Shown piece by piece: positions 40,401 to 43,866 of a DNA stretch of 64,000 bases; position 1 is the first letter of the stretch, and each line of letters begins with the position of its first letter. The translations under genes were made by a program, and so were the position numbers. The notes under the pieces were generated by a model that saw only the letters and a program-made list of their open reading frames with translations, had not been told where the DNA came from and searched no databases. Source of the stretch: Tubulanus polymorphus (Eukaryota > Nemertea > Palaeonemertea > Tubulaniformes > Tubulanidae). The DNA lies in assembly GCF_964204645.1 (NCBI RefSeq), contig NC_134028.1, positions 18,262,153 through 18,326,152 of the forward strand, read 5' to 3'.

Positions 40401-41402
40401 GATTGGCTGTTTGTGGGATATACCGGAAATTCCGGGAATTTCAGTGCTTCTGATGTAATTGGGATAGCCCATTGGGAAAACCCAATGTGGAACCCAGAAC
40501 AAAATGGTGAGCATTTCATTCGACTAGGTATCTTATGTTCGTAGGTAAAATTGTGAGCGGTGATAAATTAATAATGGACGAAATATAGACAGTTATTCAT
40601 CTAATCAACAGTCAGTTTTTTCAACACTGATTTAGAGGTGGGAGCTAGTCTAGACAATTAGACCCTTATACATCGCTATCGTACTACAGACATCCATGCT
40701 AACTTGTTAACAATTTACAACTCGGATTTCAGACCCAACTGGCATTACAATTGTGATAAATAGCTAATAGGAATTGATAGGATGATAGAAAATAAGGTCA
40801 ATTAAGTGGCATCAATAAAAAATTTTTGGGGTTTATACAAATATGCTTATTTTTTAAGCCAAGGGCCTGAATCATTGTCCAGGGGGGCTCAGGGGTACAA
40901 AATGAGGCCACACGAATGCACATTCAATCCATTAAGGCTTATCCTGCAGCAGAATGCATAAATTCTTTGTTCCTGCAATCATTCACACCATTTAAGACCA
41001 TGATTGTCTTACATAGGGCTATTCGGGAGATATTATCATGGATACAAGGAGCCACATTTCCACATCCAGATTGTGGAACAGTTGTCTCTCCCACATCAGT
41101 CTTATTTTGTGAAACACTGCAATGTCACACCTCGCAATTGCATTTAGAGGCCACTAATGGTACATGCACAAGGCAATTCTCATTGGATATCCAAACCCCA
41201 TGACAAGCAAAATATATCCGTTGTTATGCTAATAATTAATGCTACTCTTTCCGCAGGTGTTTAGAATTAAATGTAGAAAAAGTAGATAAGTCAAGTATTG
41301 CCTATTTTTCATTTTAGGAAAGACATTAAGCCATCAGGTTATACCACAGCCACAACTAAAATGGAGATTTCTAAGAAGAGCATCCCCAGAACAGAGTTAT
41401 GA
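7275..41402 (+). CDS. Large cadherin gene, 3' portion (overall span; exons listed separately)
   Basis: Twelve internal exons plus a terminal exon (7275, 8396, 21871, 23575, 23859, 24388, 26921, 27487, 29218, 30418, 31758, 37256, 41318) have AG/GT borders and compatible phases. Together they encode about four and a half extracellular cadherin repeats, a membrane-adjacent folded region, one transmembrane helix and a short cytoplasmic tail ending in Thr-Glu-Leu. Cadherin repeats bind calcium at motifs such as DxNDxxPxF and mediate cell-cell adhesion. The many-repeat architecture, membrane-adjacent domain and PDZ-ligand end resemble cadherin-23 or a related long cadherin. The tail of about 65-70 residues is short against my recollection of vertebrate CDH23. 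The 5' exons lie outside the window or were missed. Introns reach 13 kb and are filled with mobile elements. Confidence 0.85.
7668..7746. repeat. Near-perfect hairpin, 32-bp arms
   Basis: AAGAACTGGCCACCAGTCAA and the bases after it pair with the complementary arm ending at 7746, with one mismatch and a loop of about 13 bases. It lies in the cadherin intron and may be a very small MITE. Confidence 0.7.
8053..8193. mobile_element. Small MITE, 141 bp
   Basis: The left end TACCATAGAAGCGATAATAA and the right end (TTATTGTTATCGCTTCCATGGTA) are inverted copies with few mismatches. The middle has a segment reading GGGATTACATCCCCTCATCA. No coding capacity. Confidence 0.65.
8396..8576 (+). CDS. Cadherin exon b: calcium linker and start of next EC repeat
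   Basis: After the acceptor TTTCTTTCAG the exon opens in phase 0 with VNIRVIDFNDVTPHF, an exact fit to the inter-repeat calcium motif DxNDxxPxF. It continues to ALDEDGGLNGQIMYYI, the AxDxDxGxNGxVxY pattern of the next repeat. The donor is A|GTAAGT, phase 1. Confidence 0.9.
9076..9308 (-). repeat. BEL/Pao 3' LTR
   Basis: The plus strand starts TGTCACTAGCCATAGCTAGC and shares its length with the sequence at 21548 (TGTTAGCCATAGCTAGCTAA), with scattered substitutions and a few small gaps. The last codons of pol run into it. Confidence 0.85.
9309..9655 (-). pseudogene. BEL/Pao integrase C-terminal domain, part 2
   Basis: Two overlapping frames carry the C-terminal part of the BEL polyprotein. 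One has FQRRFGNEYLPALREWHSQE and the next VIYDRDLPRQKWKLGIITSL, the conserved RYRQ..W.RW..EYL and PR..W.LG patterns of the domain after the BEL integrase. A frameshift near 9440 separates them. The upstream half of the domain lies beyond the MITE at 9658-10249. Confidence 0.8.
9658..10249. mobile_element. TA-target MITE, family 'CCGTAAAAACC', inside BEL/Pao
   Basis: Ends CCGTAAAAACCGGCATATAA and its inverted partner (CTCGACTTATACGCCGGTTTTTACGG) are flanked by TA at 9656-9657 and 10250-10251. It splits the BEL integrase region, whose frame continues on both sides. The ends resemble those of the element at 2131-2789 in design but differ in sequence. No coding frame. Confidence 0.75.
10252..10345 (-). 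pseudogene. BEL/Pao integrase C-terminal domain, part 1
   Basis: On the minus strand the bases read NLQPLTPNQLLFGREISLIP, the BEL/Pao 'LTPNxLLxGR' motif that precedes the segment at 9309-9655. The MITE insertion is the only thing between them. Confidence 0.75.
10440..10957 (+). repeat. Dispersed repeat B, copy 1
   Basis: The sequence from about 10440 to the ending GCCCTTGGGGCTCTTGTT recurs at 31036-31467 and, in part, at 26450-26730. It is AT-rich and has no coding frame. Shared landmarks are 'aaatatcaaatccaattcaa', 'tctgaggtatttgttcctgc' and 'tttaacccacagaatgca'. The class of element is unknown. Confidence 0.65.
11346..12096 (-). pseudogene. BEL/Pao integrase, zinc-binding and core start
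   Basis: Two overlapping frames cover this stretch. The first (12096 downwards) has EIFEAEKLWVQDAQTFHFPD, the linker typical between RNase H and integrase in BEL elements. The second (11749 downwards) has HRRFWLPSLRSLVKKVLHKC, part of the HHCC zinc-binding domain, then FSPVAIDFTGHPFF, the start of the catalytic core with its first Asp. The rest of the core is lost before the repeat at 10440-10957 and the downstream part resumes at 10345. Confidence 0.82.
12097..12300 (-). pseudogene. BEL/Pao RNase H fragment
   Basis: On the minus strand the frame reads TPKLQLDAMV, matching the PKLEL motif. Further on it reads ITTQYFTDSQVALHWLRSQK, matching the RNase H 'TDSQxVLxWL' block. The start is cut by the DIRS element. 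Confidence 0.7.
12579..13068 (+). pseudogene. DIRS gag-like remnant
   Basis: Two overlapping frames are Ser-, Arg-, Pro- and Gly-rich and lie where DIRS elements keep gag. One has ISNCIAERLSAVLAWSASQL. The frame is broken around 12900. Identification depends on position, since no gag motif is clear. Confidence 0.4.
13197..13347 (+). pseudogene. DIRS reverse transcriptase fragment
   Basis: The frame ends FHMRSLPFILRTAPWVFTK, close to the DIRS RT block 'F..LPFGLSxAPxxFTK' located just after the first catalytic Asp region. The YxDD part and the rest of RT/RNase H are absent: about 350 bases later the recombinase begins. Confidence 0.6.
13692..14690 (+). pseudogene. DIRS tyrosine recombinase (frameshifted)
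   Basis: The first frame (to 13934) has STIYDAKWGHFADWCATGEI and MADVLLHLFVVKGLQVMTIK, the SAM-like DNA-binding half of DIRS recombinases. A middle part (13946-14302) is shifted. The last part (14344-14646) has TVARWVFSLIKDILL and then SHQVRSMATSCAVF, giving the catalytic H-x-x-R. The Tyr-bearing SFYLRDVSGQ lies just after, in a shifted frame. The enzyme integrates circular cDNA by strand exchange through a covalent tyrosine link. At least three frame changes make it non-functional. Confidence 0.82.
15246..15715 (-). pseudogene. BEL/Pao reverse transcriptase C-terminal part
   Basis: The minus-strand frame reads VPALEMTWDVNTDK and then TKRTVISQMASIFNPLDLIA and VVIAKAFVNKLWQSATEWDD, a clear BEL/Pao RT thumb/connection signature ('TKR..LS..ASIFDPLGL..P'). 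It continues in shifted frames with FSDATPKTALGCVAY, the start of RNase H, and stops at the DIRS insertion. Confidence 0.85.
15711..16085. repeat. Short unclassified insertion in BEL RT
   Basis: The sequence from GCTTGTCCCCTGCACGGCGT to the point where RT resumes contains a degenerate GTCCGTCC tract and 'accaaaggtcaaggtcacta' phrases common to other invertebrate repeats. It separates two neighbouring pieces of the BEL RT. No ends were defined exactly. Confidence 0.5.
16086..16373 (-). pseudogene. BEL/Pao reverse transcriptase palm fragment with altered active site
   Basis: The frame has FYVNNLLMSVYSVHDEMQYY and ANFTSRQWSSNS, the palm region of BEL RT. The catalytic box expected as YVDD reads YVNN, so both metal-binding Asp residues are Asn: this copy could not copy RNA even if joined. 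Upstream coding is lost in the insertion block beyond 16400. Confidence 0.8.
16400..17221. other. Unassigned part of insertion block in BEL/Pao
   Basis: No recognisable protein or terminal repeats. The stretch lies between the BEL RT palm fragment and the LINE tail and is probably decayed mobile DNA. Confidence 0.4.
17229..17458 (+). mobile_element. LINE 3' tail fragment
   Basis: The plus strand encodes the last 45 or so codons of a non-LTR reverse transcriptase-like ORF (FTVVAASLWNNIDD, then SIHNVNQFKRSLKRLLF) before TGA. After about 90 bases comes GCGCCTTATAAATG and then a run of ATT repeats, typical of CR1/L2-like LINE ends. It is truncated at its 5' side. The clade is an inference. Confidence 0.75.
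17597..18092. mobile_element. piggyBac-like MITE, 496 bp
   Basis: TTAA flanks both ends (17593-17596 and 18093-18096) and the ends are inverted: CCCTTTTAAGTTCATG and CTTGAACTTAAAAGGG. TTAA duplication and a CCC start are the piggyBac hallmarks. An interior stretch reads like the acidic N-terminus of a piggyBac transposase (DEFGDNDLELIDSESSDF near 17905-17960), so this is probably an internal-deletion derivative of an autonomous copy. Confidence 0.75.
18100..18920. other. Unassigned; short direct repeat
   Basis: 'agccatgggattaattg' occurs at about 18304 and 18592 in the same orientation, some 288 bases apart. No coding frame or terminal structure is recognised. Confidence 0.35.
18923..19130 (+). 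mobile_element. tRNA-headed SINE
   Basis: The head starts GCGGCCTCGGTAGCTCAGTG with an A-box (TAGCTCAGTGAGA) and has a B-box GGGTTTGAGTCC at 18992-19003. The spacing is longer than a tRNA would allow without an insertion. The body (ggctgtcccgtcgtgaggtt) and an A/C-rich tail around 19100-19130 follow. This fits a SINE transcribed by RNA polymerase III and moved by a LINE in trans. Confidence 0.65.
19474..19731 (-). pseudogene. BEL/Pao reverse transcriptase N-terminal part
   Basis: The minus-strand frame has YKDGCCWAPLPWRNDWKELP and then QQRLRQVINRL and SYTKVMQKHI, equivalent to the BEL RT start ('RxxxRYxVxLPWK...LP.N...A..RL..L..RL.....Y'). The downstream RT continues only at 16373, beyond the insertion block. 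Confidence 0.8.
19944..20550 (-). pseudogene. BEL/Pao aspartic protease region
   Basis: The frame from 20550 downwards includes EQANVLLDHGSMISYIRTDV, in which the protease active site appears as D-H-G-S where BEL/Pao elements normally have D-S-G-S or a close form. It continues KLGLKPDSQHSMTVQGFGG. A second frame (20138 downwards) reads IVDILIGCCHLYYY, the usual 'DILIGxDxYY' block between protease and RT. A frameshift near 20145 separates the two. Confidence 0.78.
20560..21540 (-). pseudogene. BEL/Pao gag with zinc-binding motifs
   Basis: Pieces of minus-strand frames carry CQVCDRAHHTALH, the CxxC...HHxxLH motif of BEL gag, near 20590-20630. A knuckle-like TKCPKSVD lies further upstream. The remaining stretch to the LTR has many stops. 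Next to the LTR (minus strand) the sequence TGGTGCCGACTGGACCAGG fits a primer-binding site. Confidence 0.65.
21548..21755 (-). repeat. BEL/Pao 5' LTR
   Basis: This repeat matches 9076-9308 along most of its length (shared 'cttgaagccttgacttccgt'), with deletions around 21670 and 21740. On the minus strand it ends ..CTAACA beside the primer-binding-like site. Confidence 0.82.
21871..22097 (+). CDS. Cadherin exon c
   Basis: The acceptor (TATTTATAG) joins in phase 1 to exon b across a 13.3-kb intron. The peptide continues the same repeat (FVIDMNSGVISTR, then NLTIRARDQGSP) and ends in a diverged linker (IDDLQAFDGRPRF) in which the usual DxNDNxPxF has lost its Asn. The donor GTAAAC leaves phase 0. 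Confidence 0.88.
22098..23574. other. Cadherin intron, nothing identified
   Basis: No exon or element could be supported. A short self-complementary stretch, AGATTCAGCTCAGCTGAATCT, sits near 22541. Confidence 0.4.
23575..23751 (+). CDS. Cadherin exon d
   Basis: Fifty-nine codons in phase 0 carry the calcium-binding pattern VRASDADEPIHYRF and the strand FKIDPNTGNVTTTQVLDRE. The acceptor is TTTTTAG and the donor GTAATC. It lies between exons c and e with matching phase. Confidence 0.88.
23859..23975 (+). CDS. Cadherin exon e: end of repeat and linker
   Basis: Thirty-nine codons in phase 0, acceptor CTTTTCCCAG, donor GTAAAT. It ends with the linker DKNDQIPTFEF, which matches DxNDNxPxF closely. 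The intron to exon d is only about 107 bases, the shortest in the gene. Confidence 0.88.
24108..24200 (+). repeat. Fragment with a short terminal hairpin
   Basis: ATATCCCCCGGGCAAAGTGG followed by CTGGGGATAT forms a hairpin of the kind seen at one end of several invertebrate repeats. The rest of the element is not identifiable. Confidence 0.35.
24388..24508 (+). CDS. Cadherin exon f: start of an EC repeat
   Basis: The exon begins in phase 0 after GGTTATAG and ends T|GTAAGT in phase 1. The peptide holds SVMENQPLSTYVTTV followed by CDKDEYPNNIVFYHI, equivalent to the AxDxDxxxNxxVxYxI strand with Cys in place of Ala. Confidence 0.85.
24509..25984. other. Cadherin intron with small hairpins
   Basis: ACACCGCAGTGCGGTGT near 24957 is almost a perfect palindrome. 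At 25551-25624 GAACGGAACAGAACAAGAA pairs with CGTTCTGTTCCGTTCCC across a 35-base loop. No exon found. Confidence 0.45.
25985..26334. mobile_element. TA-target MITE of the 2131-2789 family, truncated and inverted
   Basis: The right end, CTTATACACTGGAAAATACGG followed by TA, matches the terminal repeat of the element at 2131-2789. The bases inward match that element in reverse complement (for example 'ttggtaaatgagtgtagccg' and 'aaatgccgcgtgccggtagt'). The other terminus is missing. Confidence 0.6.
26450..26730 (+). repeat. Dispersed repeat B, partial copy
   Basis: Diverged version of the 5' half of the repeat at 10440-10957, with 'cttctgggttttattttaaa' and 'cacatcaaatccaactaaat' in the same order. 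The 3' half is absent. Confidence 0.5.
26921..27208 (+). CDS. Cadherin exon g, with a basic insertion
   Basis: The exon runs in phase 1 from CATGTTTCAG to G|GTACAT. It has FIIEKSTGIVRTAKMIDRE, the usual TGxIxxxxxxDRE segment. It ends in the calcium linker DEDDNGPRY. Between these lies an Arg-rich stretch (YRRRRAIPLREKRAVLRD) not typical of a repeat, probably a surface loop or a cleavage-like site. Confidence 0.85.
27487..27770 (+). CDS. Cadherin exon h: last EC repeat
   Basis: Acceptor CATTTCAG and donor GTATGT, phase 1 to phase 0. The peptide includes NVNSYDPDTAVYNTTFYRI and FNIEPKTGLLTT, then FVVTVEAYDYKN. These fit the core strands of a cadherin repeat, with DPDT in place of the usual DxDxG. 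Confidence 0.85.
27771..29217. other. Cadherin intron, nothing identified
   Basis: AT-rich sequence with no coding frame, terminal repeat or copy of a repeat seen elsewhere in the window. Confidence 0.4.
29218..29306 (+). CDS. Cadherin exon i: start of membrane-adjacent domain
   Basis: The exon opens in phase 0 after ATTCTAG with IYILNQSQQLKFTF, a final beta-strand pair. It continues with a helix-like KATKEKVRRIIGLYT and stops at phase 2 before GTAAGT. The strand-helix pattern just before the membrane is what is seen in long cadherins with a ferredoxin-like membrane-adjacent domain. Confidence 0.75.
29307..30417. other. Cadherin intron with repeat traces
   Basis: A 'gttgccaccaggggccgcattgaa' phrase near 29645 resembles the core unit of the tandem-core elements, so a diverged fragment probably spans about 29450-29960. 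A short ATT-rich tail at 30165-30188 may be the end of a LINE fragment. Confidence 0.4.
30418..30643 (+). CDS. Cadherin exon j: membrane-adjacent domain
   Basis: Acceptor TTTTACAG, donor GTATGT. It joins exon i in phase 2 and ends in phase 0. The peptide continues the helix (KLSELTASQIS), then a strand (VDFTQTDICFQMV), and ends with ALNRKYNMTNIG. No calcium motifs remain, in line with a membrane-adjacent domain and not another cadherin repeat. Confidence 0.75.
30892..31030 (+). repeat. Tandem-core element, deleted copy
   Basis: It starts TAGCCCACTTGGGACTTTAG, the 5' hairpin of the family, then jumps straight into one core unit (CACCAGGGGGCATTGAATAA). The unique 5' body seen in the full copies is missing. 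Confidence 0.65.
31036..31467 (+). repeat. Dispersed repeat B, copy 2
   Basis: Matches 10560-10957 over almost its whole length, including 'tctgaggtatttgttcctgc' and the end GGGGCTCTTGTTA. Confidence 0.65.
31758..31923 (+). CDS. Cadherin exon k: transmembrane helix
   Basis: The exon has TYTWWGKVAFWWVLIAIAVL followed by about 18 more hydrophobic residues and then the basic stop-transfer RYKIYLKR. This is a single type I transmembrane segment with the C-terminus in the cytoplasm. The acceptor is TTATTTTCAG and the donor T|GTAAGT, phase 1. Confidence 0.88.
32316..33689. mobile_element. Tandem-core element, full copy 1
   Basis: The left end is TAGCCCACTTGGGACTTAAG, the first half of a stem whose other half is GTCCCAGCGGGCTA. 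After a GTCCGTCC tract and a body of about 650 bases come five units of about 150 bases, each containing CACCAGGGGGCGTTGAATAG or a variant (centres near 33030, 33185, 33343, 33493, 33632). The right end is GTGTCACTGGACCCCTAG. Read in reverse, the hairpin directly before CTAA and the shared GCCCACTTGGGA at both ends recall Helitron-related non-autonomous elements with tandem cores (such as 'pearl'-type elements in bivalves). This class is an inference. No coding frame. Confidence 0.75.
33869..34514. mobile_element. MITE with 25-bp terminal inverted repeats
   Basis: The left end TTTTAAAGGGCATATGCCAT(CAAAA) and the right end are inverted copies with one difference. No coding frame. A possible TTTAA overlap with the target makes the exact ends and the class uncertain. 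Confidence 0.65.
34515..35520. other. Unassigned intron sequence
   Basis: Nothing coding or repeat-bounded is recognised. 'cttatatgagggggttctgt' near 34738, with a matching 'ctgtactcccccagaaaatt', forms a weak hairpin. Confidence 0.35.
35440..35640 (-). mobile_element. Possible tRNA-related SINE
   Basis: On the minus strand a B-box GGGTTCGAATCCC lies at about 35547-35559 and is followed by a body and a tail of ATA/ATT repeats at 35450-35475. No convincing A-box was found, so the SINE call is tentative and it is not a functional tRNA. Confidence 0.4.
36137..36915. mobile_element. piggyBac-like MITE, 779 bp
   Basis: TTAA at 36133-36136 and 36916-36919 flank inverted ends CCCTTTCAATACCAC and GTGGTATAAGGG. 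The interior has no long coding frame. It is a different family from the one at 17597-18092 but has the same TTAA/CCC design. Confidence 0.7.
37256..37340 (+). CDS. Cadherin exon l: cytoplasmic tail
   Basis: After a 5.3-kb repeat-filled intron, an acceptor (TTATTGTAG) opens an 85-base exon that keeps phase 1 to 2. It encodes a short hydrophilic peptide beginning IVPPEDLTRITKTASPVARS. The frame fits only this phase. It could be alternatively spliced. Confidence 0.65.
37812..39074. mobile_element. Tandem-core element, full copy 2
   Basis: Same organisation as 32316-33689: hairpin start TTTAGCCCACTTCGGACTTT, GTCCGTCC tract, unique body, four core units (near 38532, 38680, 38835, 38988), then CACTTCCCAAGTGGGCATGG and the end CCCTGGACCCCTAG. 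It lies immediately 3' of the cadherin exon at 37256 in the same intron. Confidence 0.75.
39075..41317. other. Cadherin intron, no element identified
   Basis: ACACAGAGACC at about 39494 and GGTCTCTGTGT at about 39582 bound a 100-base inverted repeat. Otherwise no supported feature. A further cytoplasmic cadherin exon could be hidden here; none with both splice sites and matching phase was recognised. Confidence 0.35.
41318..41402 (+). CDS. Cadherin terminal exon: tail and PDZ ligand
   Basis: An acceptor (CATTTTAG at 41310-41317) joined in phase 2 gives a 27-residue tail, ATTKMEISKKSIPRTEL at its end, then TGA at 41400-41402. A C-terminal T-E-L is a class I PDZ ligand (S/T-x-hydrophobic); CDH23 is known to bind the scaffold harmonin through such an end. 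A second frame over the same bases stays open past 41480, so if an exon was missed between 37340 and 41318 the true end could differ. Confidence 0.6.
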
Positions 41403-41526
41403 TTACTCCGTCTGGTATCGCTTACGCACCAACGTCTATTATGCCTTCCGTTCACTGACAAGTACAGACAACTATTATGGAGTACATTTTCACCTTACAT
41501 TTTATAGAATGCCTTTTACCTTTTTT

Positions 41527-42260
41527 GCGTTCACTTGAATCCAGTTATTTTTGGAAGTTTTAAAGACGCTTCAATGGATTGTCTTGTTCTTTGGTTTATA
41601 GACATTGTTATTTTTCATAAACCAGAACTTTTTACACTTTTTTTAAGTTTTGAAGGGAAATTTTAATCAATTATCTTCATTTTTACCCATGTTTGTATCC
41701 CTATGGTTCATCAGCATAACAAAAATTGGGTCAATCGGATGCAAGATGGCAAAATTACCTTTTCGTACCCAATTTGCTGATACATATGTTCTGCCCAAAA
41801 ACTGGTATCCATTGTTTTTTTCAAAAATAAGCACTTTTTACACATTTTTGAAGTTTTCAAGGGAAATTATGATCAATTATCTTCATCTTTCCCATGTTTG
41901 TATCCCTATGGTATGGTTCATCAGCATTACAAAAATTGGGTCAATCGGTTGCAAGATGGCAAAATGACCTTTTTGAACCCAAAAAGGTGACTCTTGCCCT
42001 AAATTCCTGGATGGATGGCTATTTTTCATTGAAATTCATGATGATTATGACTTTTAGAAGGACCCTTTATTATATCAGTCATATTGTTTGATCAGCCAAG
42101 TTTGACGCAATCGGGGTAGCCCAATCTTTGTGTCATTGTTTATTTGTTGATAGAAAAAGGTTTTTTTTTAGAAAAATATTGACAGTCGATATTGTATCAC
42201 TGTTGTAGTATTCATCTCCTCAGGAGGCGCTGAAAAGGTTTTATTGGGGAAAATGTAACA
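41527..42260. repeat. Diverged tandem-core element fragment
   Basis: 'gaatccagttatttttggaa', 'gacgcttcaatggattgtct' and 'catcagcataacaaaaattg' match the unique body of the full copies. Part of the body is duplicated (41650-41760 and 41860-41970). The core units are lacking apart from a trace near 42215. Confidence 0.55.
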
Positions 42261-42420
42261 GTCTAATCAATTAGTCTTGACAATTGTTAGCATTGTCTTA
42301 GGACACATCTCATTTGGAATTGGGGCTACTCAGTTTAACCAATTAGCACTCAAGAATTTTACTACAGTAGACTCCTGTTGCCTCGAGCCGACCACCTCGG
42401 ATCAAAGATTACTATCCTAC

Positions 42421-43595
42421 TTTAGTCCCAGCGGGCTATTGCGTTCACTTTTCGTCCGTCCGTAGACGGAATCCAGATATTTTGGGAAGTTTTGAAGACG
42501 CTTCAAGGTTATGTCTTGATATTTGTTGTATACATTATCTGCCCTAGACACATCTTCAGCCCTAAAACTGGCCCTGTCAGAATCAAGATGGCCGACTGGC
42601 AGCCATTGTTGTTCGCCAAAATCAGCACTTTTTACACATTTTTAGGGAAATTTTGAAGATGCTTTGATCAATTACCTTGATCTTTCGTTTATATTTGACT
42701 CTACCAAAGGCCCATCAGCATAAAAAAAATTGGGTTGATCGGACTCGAGATGGCCGTCCTATGACCTTTTTAGTTCCCAGAAATGTCAATTTTGGCCGGA
42801 ATTCTGGGTCCTGTAGCTTCCTACTGGTTTGCCATTTCTCATTGCAATTCGTGATGGGTATTCTTTGGAAGGGGATGTTTTATACCTGAGACAGGTATTT
42901 TTGATAAGCCAATTATGACGCAATTGGCGGGCCGTCTTGGTGTCATCAGTACTCATTCGTAGGTGGGGAAAAATTTTTCCACATTAAGTTGATACATAAG
43001 CATATTGTGTTGATATAATCCATTGGAAAGTTGTAGCCCATAACGTGTTCTATGATTTTCATGAGTTTCAAGGTCATTGGTTTTTGTATATGGCTACCAG
43101 GTGGTGTTGAATAATACAATAACTTAGTATTTCTATGTTATATTTGTACCTATGCATATTTTGTTACCTCAATCAATTGCAAAGTTGTAGCTCATGACAT
43201 CTTCCTATATTTTTGTGAGTTTTAAGGACGTAAGTTATTCTATATGGTCACCAGGGGGCGTTGAAGAGTAGAATAACTTAGTATTTCCTTATTATATTGG
43301 TACCTAGGCATTTTTTGCTACCATGATCAATTGCAAAGTTGCAGTGAGTTTCAAGGTCATTAGGTTATGCATATGGTCACCAGAGGGCGTCGAATAGCAG
43401 ATTAACTTAGTAGTTCCATATTAAATTGGTAACGAGGCATATTTTGTTATCACAATCAATTACAAAATTGTAGCTGCTGACACGTTCCATGATTGTGGTG
43501 GGTTTCAAGGTCATTGATTTTTGTATATGGTCACCAGGGGGCGTTATATATTGAAATCCACTTCCCAAGTGGGCATGGTGTCCCTGGACCCCTAG
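42421..43595. mobile_element. Tandem-core element copy 3, nested in Tigger
   Basis: The copy starts at TTTAGTCCCAGCGGGCTATT, so the outer half of the 5' stem is missing, and ends CCCTGGACCCCTAG. Four core units lie near 43095, 43250, 43380 and 43532. It splits the Tigger left end from its transposase. Confidence 0.75.
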
Positions 43596-43866
43596 TTCTG
43601 TAACGCATTCTCAATTATAATATATATATATATATTATAATATTGGCTTGGAGCCACTCAGGTCGGATTATCGTTGAACAGAGTTTTTACTGGAACAAAC
43701 AATCTTTTTATCGCCCACCTCGGACACTGAGAGCGCTTCGTAAATTTGTTTGTTTTCTTATGGATCCTTCCATGTACATGTATTTATTTCCGACAGTAAC
43801 CTGACCTATATTCTACAGAATTATTTTCATTCATACACATAGTACTCATTCATTCATCTATTCACC

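Noticed and set aside
41318-41540. Alternative longer frame at the last cadherin exon
   Set aside because: It stays open longer but needs a different phase from the exon at 37256; the phase-matched frame ends in a PDZ-type motif, which fits the family. Kept as an uncertainty in the exon entry.
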